From positions 744,001 to 808,000 of the forward strand of contig NC_014666.1 in NCBI RefSeq assembly GCF_000166135.1: DNA of 64,000 nucleotides. Direction: 5' to 3'. Every line of letters starts with the position of its first letter. Position 1 is the first letter of the stretch. Source of the stretch: Pseudofrankia inefficax (GTDB taxonomy: Bacteria; Actinomycetota; Actinomycetes; Frankiales; Frankiaceae). Below are positions 41,851 through 50,635 of this stretch, piece after piece. The translations under genes were made by a program, and so were the position numbers. The notes below the pieces were generated by a model. It worked only from the letters and a program-made list of their open reading frames with translations, was not told the DNA's origin and ran no database searches.

Positions 41851-43266
41851 ATGGCAGCAGTTCGGGCCCTCGGCCGTGGCGCGACCGTCGCCCTTCTGGG
41901 AGCGGCCACCGTGTACGGTCACGTTCTGTACCCGGTCTACATCGGACTGAAAAGCCGAGGCCTTACCCCAGAGGTTCCGGCTGACCCGGCCGAATGGCCC
42001 TCGGTGAGCGTCGTCGTCGCGGCCTACCGAGAGAGTGCGATCATCGGGGCCAAGCTGGACGACCTGATGGCCATCCCGTACCCCGGGCCCATCGAGATCA
42101 TCGTGGTCGCCGACGACGAGGAGACCGCCGCCGCGGCCCGCCGGGCCGGCGTCCGGGTGCTCTCCACCGGCGAGCGGCTCGGCAAGGCGCGCGCGGTCAA
42201 CCGCGGTGTCTCCGCCGCCACCAACGACATCGTGCTGCTGACCGACGCGAACGCGACGGTCGCGCCGGACGCGCTGTGCGCCGCGATGCGGCACTTCGTG
42301 GACCCTGGCGTCGGCGCCGTCGCGGGTGAGAAGCAGGTCGAGGACCCGCAGGGCGCGCAGGGCTTCTACTGGCGGTTCGAGTCGTGGCTCAAGCGGTGCG
42401 AGTCGGCGACCGGCGCGACCATCGGAGTGGTCGGGGAGTTCCTGGCCTTCCGCCGCGCGGCCTTCCGCCCGCTGCCCGCCGACACCGCGGTCGACGACGC
42501 CTGGCTCGCCCTCGACCTGCTGGAGGGCGGCCTGCGGGTGATCTACGAGCCCGAGGCGTACTCCGTCGAGGGCCCGTCGCCCTCCTTCCAGGACGAATGG
42601 GAACGGCGCACCCGGATCGTCGCCGGCAATCTGGACATGATGTGGCGGCGCCGCGACACCCTGTCGCCCGGTGCGCTGCCGGTCACCCCGCAGCTGTGGG
42701 GCCACCGGTTGGTCCGTTCGTCGGTCGGGCCGGTCGCCCACGTCGCCCTCGTAGCGCTGAGCGTCCCCGCCGCGCGGCACAGCTGGACCGCGCGGCTCTT
42801 TCTGGCCGGCAACGCGGCCGGCGCGGCCAGCGCGGTGGCGTTGACGACCGGGCGGCAGCTGCCCGGTCCGGCCCGCCTGTTCGCCCAGGTGTTCTTCCTG
42901 CAGGCGGTCGCGCTGGGCGGTGTCCGTCGTTTCCTGTCCGGCGACCGGCCGGCGGTCTGGCCGAAGCCGGACCGGCTGCCCGAGCCCGGACGGCCCCCCA
43001 GCCCGGACGGCTCCACGGCGGACGGGCCGGCCGGCGCCGGGTACCCGTCCCAGCGTGGCGGCCTGGGCATGGGCGAGCCGGTGATCGGCCCCGAGGCGGC
43101 GGCCACCGGCCCGATCATCCTGCCGCCGGGGTTCGGCTCCGGGCCGGGTTACGACGCGCAGCGGCTGAACCAGGCCTACGACCCCGCCGACCCGCTCGGC
43201 TCGGCCAGGACCTACGGGCCGGCGCAGACCTACGGGCCGGCGCAGACCTACGGGCCGGCGCAGTGA
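41851..43266 (+). CDS. Family 2 membrane glycosyltransferase with TYGPAQ-repeat tail
   Basis: Protein of about 471 residues. An N-terminal hydrophobic helix (ATVALLGAATVYGHVLYPVYIGL) precedes a GT-A domain: VSVVVAAYRESAIIGAKLDDL, IIVVADDEETAAAA, LGKARAVNRGVSAATNDIVLLTDANATV with the DAN acid pair, and FRRAAFRPLPADTAVDDAWLALDLL. Weaker hydrophobic helices follow, then a Pro/Gly-rich tail ending in three copies of TYGPAQ encoded by an 18-bp tandem repeat. Start could be ATG 41821 or 41851; neither has a good Shine-Dalgarno. It is divergent from the GT4 gene and is followed 67 bases later by another GT2. Confidence 0.82.
   Translation: MAAVRALGRGATVALLGAATVYGHVLYPVYIGLKSRGLTPEVPADPAEWPSVSVVVAAYRESAIIGAKLDDLMAIPYPGPIEIIVVADDEETAAAARRAGVRVLSTGERLGKARAVNRGVSAATNDIVLLTDANATVAPDALCAAMRHFVDPGVGAVAGEKQVEDPQGAQGFYWRFESWLKRCESATGATIGVVGEFLAFRRAAFRPLPADTAVDDAWLALDLLEGGLRVIYEPEAYSVEGPSPSFQDEWERRTRIVAGNLDMMWRRRDTLSPGALPVTPQLWGHRLVRSSVGPVAHVALVALSVPAARHSWTARLFLAGNAAGAASAVALTTGRQLPGPARLFAQVFFLQAVALGGVRRFLSGDRPAVWPKPDRLPEPGRPPSPDGSTADGPAGAGYPSQRGGLGMGEPVIGPEAAATGPIILPPGFGSGPGYDAQRLNQAYDPADPLGSARTYGPAQTYGPAQTYGPAQ
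43210..43263 (+). repeat. 18-bp tandem repeat encoding TYGPAQ
   Basis: Three near-identical units of ACCTACGGGCCGGCGCAG at the very 3' end of the glycosyltransferase gene. Unit number sets the length of the disordered tail. Confidence 0.8.
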
Positions 43267-43333
43267 CCGCGGCGGCCAAGGTGATCGCGGGCGGCTCCCG
43301 GATCGCGGCCGGCCTGGTGAGCGGGAGCAGCCG

Positions 43334-44263
43334 GTGAGCGCCGTGATGCGGGAACGCGACGAGCCGGCCAGCGACCCCCGGTGGGCCTACGAGGTCGTCA
43401 CCGTGAGCTTCCACAGCCGCGGGCAGCTGGAGCAGATGATCGCCGGGCTGCCCACGGACATGCCTGTCGTGATCGTCGACAACGCCAAGGGGGCCGACCG
43501 GGTCTGGGAGCTGATCGCCGACCGGCCGAACGGGCGTTACGTCGACTCCGGCGGAGGCAAGGGCTTCGCCAAGGCCGCCAACATGGGCATCAGGTCGTCC
43601 GTGTACGAGTACGTCATCCTCGGAAACCCGGACAGCCGGCCGGACGCCAAGATCATCGATTCTCTCGTCGACGACCTGCGCGCAGACCAGGAACTGGTCT
43701 GCAGCGCGGCGACGATGCAGGGCCACGACGGCCGGCCCGAGCTGGGCAACGGCGGCTGGGAGCCGACCCCGCGCCGGGTGCTGCTGCACGTGCTCGGCGC
43801 GCACAAGCTCATCCCGACGTCGGCCCTGTTCGCCAGGCCCACGCCGGGCCGGGAGATGGCGCCGGAGTGGCTGACCGGAGCCTGCATGGCGCTGCGCCGT
43901 CGCACCTTCCTCGACCTCGGCGCCTTCGACGAGACGTTCTACGTCTACAACGAGGACATGGCGTTCGGCCGGGCGATCCGGGAGGCCGGGCTGCGCCAGA
44001 AGCTGCGCACCGACCTTCTCGTGCCGCACGGCGCCGGCGGCTCGGGCGCCGCGAAGACCTGGATGCTGCAGATGCGGGGCGCGTCGATGATCCGCTACCT
44101 GCGCAAGCACAACGCGCCGCTCAAGGTCAACGCGATGCGCGCGATGCTCGTCGCCGGCTATGCCGGCCGGACGGTGCTGTCCCGCGCCAGCGGCAAGGAA
44201 GCGACCGCGCAGGAGCACGCCGCGTACATCAAGGGCCTGCTCGTCGGCCCGCCGAAGCCCTGA
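43334..44263 (+). CDS. Family 2 glycosyltransferase, rhamnosyltransferase-like
   Basis: Soluble GT-A enzyme of 309 residues. Blocks: YEVVTVSFHSRGQLEQMIAGL, VVIVDNAKGADR, GGGKGFAKAANMGI, ILGNPDSRPD, and the downstream LTGACMALRRRTFLDLGAFDETFYVYNEDMAFGRAIREAG. This pattern is that of WbbL/RfbN-type rhamnosyltransferases, which add a deoxysugar to a lipid-linked glycan; the nearby rfbC-like gene agrees with this. GTG 43334 has GGGAG six bases upstream. Confidence 0.83.
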   Translation: MSAVMRERDEPASDPRWAYEVVTVSFHSRGQLEQMIAGLPTDMPVVIVDNAKGADRVWELIADRPNGRYVDSGGGKGFAKAANMGIRSSVYEYVILGNPDSRPDAKIIDSLVDDLRADQELVCSAATMQGHDGRPELGNGGWEPTPRRVLLHVLGAHKLIPTSALFARPTPGREMAPEWLTGACMALRRRTFLDLGAFDETFYVYNEDMAFGRAIREAGLRQKLRTDLLVPHGAGGSGAAKTWMLQMRGASMIRYLRKHNAPLKVNAMRAMLVAGYAGRTVLSRASGKEATAQEHAAYIKGLLVGPPKP

Positions 44264-44465
44264 CCGCCAGACCGCGTCATAACAGCCAGTCGCCGGCCCG
44301 ATGTCGGGTTCGGGACCAGCCGCGCCCGAAGGCCGATCGCTGTGGAAAACTGCCGGAATCCGCAGACGTCCACAGTTGGCGGCATCGTGCTCCCTGCCTG
44401 GTGCGCACCGCACCCGCCGTTCACGAGGCCCGTACGGGACCAGACATGACACAGGGGGCGGGTCC

Positions 44466-45947
44466 GTGTTCCTCGCGCCGTCCCGGCGGGCGCCGCTCGG
44501 GCTGCTGCTGACGGCGCTGTGCGCCGGCGCACTGGTCATCGGGCCCGGGCTGGGTGGGTCGCCCGCGCTGGCCGCGCAGCCCAGCGAGTCCTGGTATGCC
44601 CGCGCGCTGCGGCTCGACGACGCCCACAAGCTCTCGACCGGGAGCGGCATCGTGGTGGCCGTCGTCGACGGCGGCGTGGACCCGACCGTCCCCGCGCTCG
44701 CCGGCCAGCTGGTGCCGGGTGCCGGCATCGGCGCGGACGCGGCGACGGACGGCCTGCGCGACGACGACCCGGACGGCCATGGCACCTCGATGGCCGGCAT
44801 CATCGCCGCGCGCCCGGTCGGGCCGGACGGCGCCGCCACCGGCTTCCTCGGCGTGGCGCCGGACGCGAAGATCCTCTCGATCTCCACCGGCCGGGAGACC
44901 GACCTGTCCGAGGTCGCCGAGGGCATCCGGCTCGCGACCGACCGCGGCGCGAAGGTGATCAGCCTCTCGCTCGGCTCGCCCGGCCTGGCCGACTCGGACG
45001 AGCGTTCGGCGGTCGCCTACGCCCTGTCCCACGACGTCGTCGTGGTCGCCGCGGCCGGCAACGTGGATTCCGGCGACACCGACCCGCTCGACCAGCAGAT
45101 CAACGCCCCCGCGAACATCCCCGGCGTCATCGCGGTGACCGGCTCGGACTCCGGCGGGAAGTTCTGGGCCGGCTCGGCCTCAGGCCAGCGGGCGGTGCTC
45201 GCGGCGCCGGCCGCGCTCATCCGGGCGCCCGTCCCGGTCGCGCTGGCGCCGAGTGGCTCCGAGGTCATCGACGGCACCAGCAACTCGACCGCCATCGTCG
45301 CCGGCGTGGTCGCGCTGGTCCGAGCCGAGCATCCCGCGCTGAACGCCCCGAGTGTGATCGAGCTGCTCACCAGGACGGCGGACGACAAGGGCCCGCGCGG
45401 CTGGGACCGGCAGTTCGGCTACGGGATCGTCGACCCGGTGGCGGCGCTCACCCAGCCACCGGTCCCGGTCGCGGACAACCCGCTGCTGACCGCCCCGCCG
45501 GGGGCCGGCGGCGGCACGCTCGCCACCGACGAGGACGCGCTGCTGGCCGCCGCGGGCGTGACCGTGCCGCTTCCGGGGCCGACCGGGTCCACCGACCGGC
45601 CCGTCCCGACCCCGCCCGCGGGCGCGCCGGTCTCCGCGCCCAGGCACCACGGGCCCGGCAGGCTGGTCTGGGCCGGCGGCCTCGCGGTCGCCGTGCTGCT
45701 CGGGATCGCCCTCGGCGTCGGCACGTTCGCGCTGCGCCGGGCGCTTTCCCCGCCAGCGGACGGCGGCGCTCGACGGCCCGACGGCACCGCACCGCCCGTG
45801 GCGCCCGTGGTGGCCGCCGCGCCGCCGGCCCTCGACGCCGCGCCGCCGGTCGCGGCCGGTGTGCCGGTGGCCGCGGCCCCGCAAGCGCCGCCCGACCCGC
45901 CGTCCCTCGTCCCGCCGACCGGCGGGGGAGCCGGGCGTTACAGGTGA
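44466..45947 (+). CDS. Mycosin-type subtilisin (S8) protease, membrane-anchored
   Basis: Exported serine protease of 493 residues. Signal peptide APLGLLLTALCAGALVIG with likely cleavage after PALA. The triad is D68 in VVAVVDGGVD, H105 in DGHGTSMAGIIAA and S272 in DGTSNSTAIVAGVVAL; the oxyanion Asn is in AAAGN. A Pro-rich linker, one membrane helix (LVWAGGLAVAVLLGIALGVGTFAL) and a cytoplasmic Pro/Ala tail follow, as in MycP proteases of type VII secretion. No ESX core genes are in the window. GTG 44466 follows a GGGGG-rich ribosome site. tyrS begins 33 bases after its stop. Confidence 0.88.
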   Translation: MFLAPSRRAPLGLLLTALCAGALVIGPGLGGSPALAAQPSESWYARALRLDDAHKLSTGSGIVVAVVDGGVDPTVPALAGQLVPGAGIGADAATDGLRDDDPDGHGTSMAGIIAARPVGPDGAATGFLGVAPDAKILSISTGRETDLSEVAEGIRLATDRGAKVISLSLGSPGLADSDERSAVAYALSHDVVVVAAAGNVDSGDTDPLDQQINAPANIPGVIAVTGSDSGGKFWAGSASGQRAVLAAPAALIRAPVPVALAPSGSEVIDGTSNSTAIVAGVVALVRAEHPALNAPSVIELLTRTADDKGPRGWDRQFGYGIVDPVAALTQPPVPVADNPLLTAPPGAGGGTLATDEDALLAAAGVTVPLPGPTGSTDRPVPTPPAGAPVSAPRHHGPGRLVWAGGLAVAVLLGIALGVGTFALRRALSPPADGGARRPDGTAPPVAPVVAAAPPALDAAPPVAAGVPVAAAPQAPPDPPSLVPPTGGGAGRYR

Positions 45948-45980
45948 TCACGGTTGGCTCGGCGCCGGTAGCATGAGGGA

Positions 45981-47270
45981 ATGACGAGCGCGCTACTCGA
46001 CGAGCTGTCCTGGCGTGGGCTGATCCACGACAGCACCGACGCCGCGGAGCTGCGGAACCACCTCGACAGCGCGGCGCGGCGCGCCTACATCGGCTTCGAC
46101 CCGACGGCGCCGGGACTGACGATCGGCCACATGTTGCCGATCACCCTGCTGATCCGGGCGGCCCGCGCGGGCATCCGGCCCGTGGCCCTGTTCGGCGGCG
46201 GGACCGGCCTGATCGGTGACCCGTCCGGCAAGTCGGTCGAGCGCCAACTGCTGTCCCCGCAGGACGTCGCCGCCAACGTGTCCCGCCACCAGGAGCTGAT
46301 GCGCACCATCTTCGCGCGCGCCCTGCCGGCGGACCAGATGCCGATCTTCGTGGACAACTCCGCGTGGCTCGGCGGCCTCGGGCTGATCGAGTTCCTGCGC
46401 GACGTCGGCAAGCACTTCCCGATCGGCGAGATGACGAAGCGGGACAGCGTCCGGCGCCGGCTCGAGGACCCCGACGTCGGCCTGTCGTACACCGAGTTCA
46501 GCTACATGCTGCTGCAGGCCTACGACTTCCGCCGGCTCTGCGAGGACCACGGCGTCACGGTGCAGATGGGCGCCTCCGACCAGTGGGGCAACATCGTCGC
46601 GGGTATCGACTACATCCGCCGGGTGCTGCGGACCCAGGCCCACGGGCTCACCTGCCCGCTGCTGCTGCGCTCCGACGGCACCAAGTTCGGCAAGTCGGAG
46701 AAGGGCGCGGTCTGGATCTCGGCCGACGGCACCTCGCCCTACACGTTCTACCAGTTCGTGATCAACCAGTCGGACGAGAACGCCCGGCAGTTCGCGCTGT
46801 TCTTCTCGCTGGCGGACCGGGAGTCGCTGGAGAAGCTGTTCGCCCAGCATGCCGAGACCCCGTCCCGCCGGGCGCTGCAGCGCTACCTGGCCCGGGAGAT
46901 GACGACCCTGGTGCACGGCGAGGAGGCCACCGACGCGGCCGAGGCCGCCTCCGAGGCCCTCTTCAAGGGCGACGTGCGCGCGATCAGCCCACAGCTGTTC
47001 GGCGACGTGTTCACCGACGTCCCGAGCATCGAGGAGCCACGCTCACGGCTGGACGGGGACGGCTGGCCGGTGGTCGATCTGCTGATCGCCGTCGGCCTGG
47101 CCAGCAGCAAGAAGGTCGCCCGCGAGCACCTTGGTAACGGCGCCATCTCGATCAACGGCGACAAGGTGTCCGACCTCGACGCCAGGGTCACCGCCGCGGA
47201 CCTGCTGCACGGCTCGGTCCTGCTGGTCCGCCGTGGCCGGCGCGAGTGGCGCCTCGCGCGCTTCGCCTAG
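45981..47270 (+). CDS. tyrS: Tyrosyl-tRNA synthetase
   Basis: Class I synthetase of 429 residues. YIGFDPTAPGLTIGHMLP carries the HIGH-type motif (IGH 48-50), KFGKS at 235-239 is the KMSKS equivalent, and MGASDQWGNI is the tyrosine-binding block. A C-terminal S4 RNA-binding domain is visible (VVDLLIAVGLASSKKVAREH, then GAISINGDKV). The gene charges tRNA-Tyr; its place inside a polysaccharide locus is unexpected but it shows no sign of degradation. Confidence 0.95.
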   Translation: MTSALLDELSWRGLIHDSTDAAELRNHLDSAARRAYIGFDPTAPGLTIGHMLPITLLIRAARAGIRPVALFGGGTGLIGDPSGKSVERQLLSPQDVAANVSRHQELMRTIFARALPADQMPIFVDNSAWLGGLGLIEFLRDVGKHFPIGEMTKRDSVRRRLEDPDVGLSYTEFSYMLLQAYDFRRLCEDHGVTVQMGASDQWGNIVAGIDYIRRVLRTQAHGLTCPLLLRSDGTKFGKSEKGAVWISADGTSPYTFYQFVINQSDENARQFALFFSLADRESLEKLFAQHAETPSRRALQRYLAREMTTLVHGEEATDAAEAASEALFKGDVRAISPQLFGDVFTDVPSIEEPRSRLDGDGWPVVDLLIAVGLASSKKVAREHLGNGAISINGDKVSDLDARVTAADLLHGSVLLVRRGRREWRLARFA

Positions 47271-47374
47271 GCGGACGTCCCCCGTGGCCCTCGCGTGGGC
47301 CGCCGGCCGGCCTCCCGGGCGGCCCGGGCAGCGGGTGCCACGCTGGCTCCACCTGTGAGGTGGAGGAGACGCGC

Positions 47375-48400
47375 ATGAAGGTGCTGGTCACGGGCACGGA
47401 GGGCTACCTCGGCAGCCTGCTCGCACCCGAGCTGCTGCGCGCCGGCCACGACGTCGTCGGCCTCGACACCGGCTACTACAACCAGGGCTGGCTCTACCGC
47501 GGCCCGGACCGGGCGCCGTACACGCTGCGTAAGGACCTGCGGCACGTCACCGCCGAGGACCTGGCCGGCGTCGACGCCGTCGTCCATCTGGCCGAGCTGT
47601 CCAACGACCCGCTGGGCGAGCTCGCCCCCGAGGTCACGTACAAGATCAACCATCAGGGCTCGGTCCGGCTGGCCCTGCTCGCGAAGCGGGCGGGGGTCGG
47701 GCGGTTCGTCTACATGTCCTCGTGCAGCGTCTACGGGGTCGCGACCGGCGGCGACGTCACCGAGACGTCCCCGGTCAACCCCCGGACCGCGTACGCCGAG
47801 TGCAAGGTGATGGTCGAACGGGACGTCGCGCCGCTGGCGGACGACTCCTTCTCGCCGACGTTCCTGCGCAACGCGACCGCCTACGGCGCCTCGCCACGGA
47901 TGCGGTTCGACATCGTGCTGAACAACCTGTGCGGTGTGGCCTGGACCGTCGGCGAGATCGCGATGACGTCCGACGGCACGCCCTGGCGGCCGCTCGTGCA
48001 CGGGCTGGACATCGCCAAGGCGATCGGCTGCGTCCTGGCCGCTCCCCGGGACGCGGTGCACAACCAGATCTTCAACGTCGGGGACAGCGCGCAGAACTAC
48101 CAGGTCCGCGAGGTCGCCGACGCCGTCGCGGCCGTCTTCCCCGGCTGCCGGATGAGCTTCGGGGACAGCGGCGGCGACGACCGCAGCTACCGGGTGAACT
48201 TCGACAAGATCCACCAGCGGCTGCCCGGCTTCAGCTGCGACTGGGACGCCTCGCGCGGTGCCCGCCAGCTGTTCGACCTGTTCAGCCGGATCGAGCTGGA
48301 CGAGCCGACCTTCACCGGCCGCGGCCACACCCGGCTCAAGCAGCTGCAACACCTGATCGCCACCAAGCAACTGGACGCCGACCTCTTCTGGACCTACTGA
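47375..48400 (+). CDS. NAD-dependent nucleotide-sugar epimerase/dehydratase
   Basis: Extended SDR of 341 residues. MKVLVTGTEGYLGSLLAPEL is the NAD-binding motif (TGxxGYLG), SSCSVYG and AYAECKVMVE give the Ser and YxxxK of the active site, and RNATAYGASPRMRFDIVLNN follows as in many RmlB/GDP-mannose-dehydratase-like proteins. Its product is unknown; it is next to rfbC- and C-methyltransferase-like genes, so a deoxy- or branched sugar is likely. GGTGGAGGAGA before ATG 47375 supports the start. Confidence 0.85.
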   Translation: MKVLVTGTEGYLGSLLAPELLRAGHDVVGLDTGYYNQGWLYRGPDRAPYTLRKDLRHVTAEDLAGVDAVVHLAELSNDPLGELAPEVTYKINHQGSVRLALLAKRAGVGRFVYMSSCSVYGVATGGDVTETSPVNPRTAYAECKVMVERDVAPLADDSFSPTFLRNATAYGASPRMRFDIVLNNLCGVAWTVGEIAMTSDGTPWRPLVHGLDIAKAIGCVLAAPRDAVHNQIFNVGDSAQNYQVREVADAVAAVFPGCRMSFGDSGGDDRSYRVNFDKIHQRLPGFSCDWDASRGARQLFDLFSRIELDEPTFTGRGHTRLKQLQHLIATKQLDADLFWTY

Positions 48401-48497
48401 GCCGACGTTCGGGGGCCGGGGGCCGGGGGCCGGCGTTCCGGGGAACAGGGGCTGGGACGATGGGCCGGTCCACTGATCCACGCCTTGGAGGCCATTA

Positions 48498-49046
48498 GTG
48501 ATCATCGCGCCGGCCGGGCTCGACGGGGTGTTCATCGTCGATATCGAGCCGTTCTCCGACGATCGCGGACTGTTCGCCCGGACGTTCTGCCGTGAGGAGT
48601 TCGCCGCCGCGGGGCTCGACGTCGACGTCGCCCAGTGCAGCGTCGCCTACAACAGGCGGGCCGGCACGGTCCGCGGCCTGCACTGGGCCGGCGCGCCGGT
48701 CCAGGAGACCAAGCTGGTCCGGGTCACCAGGGGCGCGCTGCTGGACGTGGTGGTCGACACCCGGCCTGGCTCGCCGACCTTCCTGCGCCACGTCGCCGTC
48801 GAGCTGTCAGCGGACAACCACCGGGCGCTGTTCATCGGCGCGGGACTGGCCCACGGCTACCAGACCCTCGTCGACGACACCGAGGCCAGCTACCAGATGA
48901 ACGTCCCCTTCCGGCCGGGCTTCGACCGGGGCCTGCGCCACGACGACCCGGCGCTCGGGATCGCGTGGCCACTGCCGGTATCGGTGATCTCGGACAAGGA
49001 CCGGGCCTGGCCCCTCCTAGGTGAAGCCGACATGATCGCCGTTTGA
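48498..49046 (+). CDS. dTDP-4-dehydrorhamnose 3,5-epimerase-like cupin
   Basis: RmlC/RfbC-family protein of 182 residues. IEPFSDDRGLFARTF, the active-site H62 in RGLHWAGAPVQETKLVRV, VVDTRPGSPTF, GLAHGYQTL and Y133 are all present. HW replaces the usual HY after RGL, as in some epimerases acting in methylated-sugar pathways. It probably works on the same sugar as the flanking epimerase and methyltransferase. The last four codons (MIAV) and the TGA lie inside a family A palindromic element. GTG 48498 start. Confidence 0.87.
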   Translation: MIIAPAGLDGVFIVDIEPFSDDRGLFARTFCREEFAAAGLDVDVAQCSVAYNRRAGTVRGLHWAGAPVQETKLVRVTRGALLDVVVDTRPGSPTFLRHVAVELSADNHRALFIGAGLAHGYQTLVDDTEASYQMNVPFRPGFDRGLRHDDPALGIAWPLPVSVISDKDRAWPLLGEADMIAV

Positions 49047-49107
49047 GCCCTGGAATGGTCGTGAGAAGCCTCCCGGCGCGACCATCTCAAGGCCAAAACG
49101 ACGATCA
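49033..49107. repeat. 75-bp palindromic element, family A copy 4, overlapping the rfbC-like stop
   Basis: Left arm TGATCGCCGTTTGAGCCCT (49033-49051) contains the stop codon of the rfbC-like gene; right arm AAGGCCAAAACGACGATCA ends at 49107. Same length as the other three family A copies. Confidence 0.8.
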
Positions 49108-49379
49108 AGGCCACGCCGGGCCCTGCTACGGCGGCGCAAAGCGTGCATAGCCGTACTGCTCGCTTACCCACGGCGTCCAAACCGCTTGTGCTCGGCATGT
49201 GTGTGCGCTGATGTCCGTGTGGCGGGCGATACCATGACCTGCCGAGAGAGTGCGGATCGTTGTCCCCGGAGGGGGCCCGGCGGCCGGCCAACTGGTAACT
49301 GCCGGCACACGTTCGGCGTGGCCGGGTCTACAGACCGCGAGGCCCGGCTGGGACCGGGCGGTGAGGCAGGGGAGAGCGC
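49047..49379. other. Intergenic region before the methyltransferase gene
   Basis: 333 bases. The first 60 are the rest of a family A element; the remainder has no gene that I can support and probably holds a promoter. GGGGAGAG just before 49380 is the ribosome site of the next gene. Confidence 0.45.
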
Positions 49380-50627
49380 ATGTCAGGGGCCACCGAGGTG
49401 ACCACGTGCCGGTCGTGCGGCGGCGATCGGCCGCGGCCGTTCCTGTCGCTCGGGTCCACGCCGGTGGCCAACCGGCTGGTCCGCGCGGACGCGCTGGACG
49501 CCGTCGACCCGACGTTCCCACTCGGGGTCGGCTTCTGCGAGCGCTGCGCCCTCGTCCAGCTCACCCATGTGCTGCCCGCCGATGAGATCTTCGACGCGGA
49601 CTACCCGTACTTCTCGTCGTTCTCGGACATGCTCGTGCGGCACTCCGAGAAGAACGTCGTCGAGCTGATCGAGAGCCTCGGCCTCGGGCCGGACAGCCTG
49701 GTCGTCGAGGTGGCCAGCAACGACGGCTACCTGCTCAAGGCGTTCGTGGAGCGCGGCATCCCGGTGCTCGGCATCGAGCCGACACCCGGCCCGGCCGCCG
49801 CGGCCCGCGAGGTCGGGGTGCCGACCCGCGAGGAGTTCTTCGGCGCCGAGGTGGCTCGCCGGCTGGTCGACGAGGGCCTGCGCGCCGACGTGATCATCGC
49901 GAACAACGTGATGGCGCACGTCCCGGACCTGAACAGCTTTGTCGAGGGCTTCTCGATCCTGCTGAAGGACGAGGGCGTCATCAGCGTCGAGAACCCGGGG
50001 GTCGGCGCGCTGCTGGACCACACCGAGTTCGACACGATCTACCACGAGCACTTCTGCTACTTCTCGACGATCGCCGTGGACGCCCTGCTGCGCCGGCACG
50101 GCCTCGAGCTGGTCGGCGTCACCGAGTTCCCCGAGCTGCACGGCGGCACGCTGCGCTGGCGGGCGGGCCGGGCCGGAGCGGCGGGCCGCCCGGATCCGTC
50201 GGTCGCCCGGGTGCTCGCCGCGGAGCGGGCCGCCGGGCTGGACTCGTTCGACCGGTACGGCAGCTTCGGCGCCGAGGTCGGCGCGCTGCAGGACGAGCTG
50301 CGCACGCTGCTGTCCGGCCTGAAGGCCAAGGGCGCGACGATCGCCGCCTACGCCGCCGCCGCCAAGGGCGCGACGCTGCTGAACTCGACCGGCATCGACA
50401 CCCGGCTCGTGGACTTCGTCGTCGACCGCAACACCCACAAGCAGGGCAGGTACATGCCGGGGGCCCGGCTGCCGATCCTGGCGCCGGAGGCCCTGCTCGA
50501 CCGCCAGCCGGATTACCTGCTGCTGCTCGCCTGGAACGTGAAGAACGAGATCATGGCGCAGCAGGCCGAGTACGCGGCCCGAGGCGGCTCGTTCATCGTC
50601 CCCGTGCCCCGCCCGGTCATCCTGTAG
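49380..50627 (+). CDS. Sugar C-methyltransferase (zinc-binding, NovU/TylC3-like)
   Basis: SAM enzyme of 415 residues with the three-part plan of sugar C-methyltransferases: an N-terminal zinc domain (CRSCGGDRPRPFLSLG and FCERCALVQ give four Cys), a central SAM domain (VVEVASNDGYLLKAFVERG, VLGIEPTPG, IANNVMAHVPDLNSFVEG) and a C-terminal domain with IYHEHFCYFS and AAAAKGATLLNSTGI. Such enzymes methylate C3 of a dTDP-4-keto-sugar. With the neighbouring epimerase and rfbC-like genes it suggests a branched deoxysugar. It ends eight bases before the flippase gene. Confidence 0.9.
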   Translation: MSGATEVTTCRSCGGDRPRPFLSLGSTPVANRLVRADALDAVDPTFPLGVGFCERCALVQLTHVLPADEIFDADYPYFSSFSDMLVRHSEKNVVELIESLGLGPDSLVVEVASNDGYLLKAFVERGIPVLGIEPTPGPAAAAREVGVPTREEFFGAEVARRLVDEGLRADVIIANNVMAHVPDLNSFVEGFSILLKDEGVISVENPGVGALLDHTEFDTIYHEHFCYFSTIAVDALLRRHGLELVGVTEFPELHGGTLRWRAGRAGAAGRPDPSVARVLAAERAAGLDSFDRYGSFGAEVGALQDELRTLLSGLKAKGATIAAYAAAAKGATLLNSTGIDTRLVDFVVDRNTHKQGRYMPGARLPILAPEALLDRQPDYLLLLAWNVKNEIMAQQAEYAARGGSFIVPVPRPVIL

Positions 50628-50635
50628 GCGCGGCG

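Noticed and set aside
48412-48435. GGGGGCC repeated three times after the epimerase gene
   Set aside because: Too short and too close to the background composition to be assigned a role.
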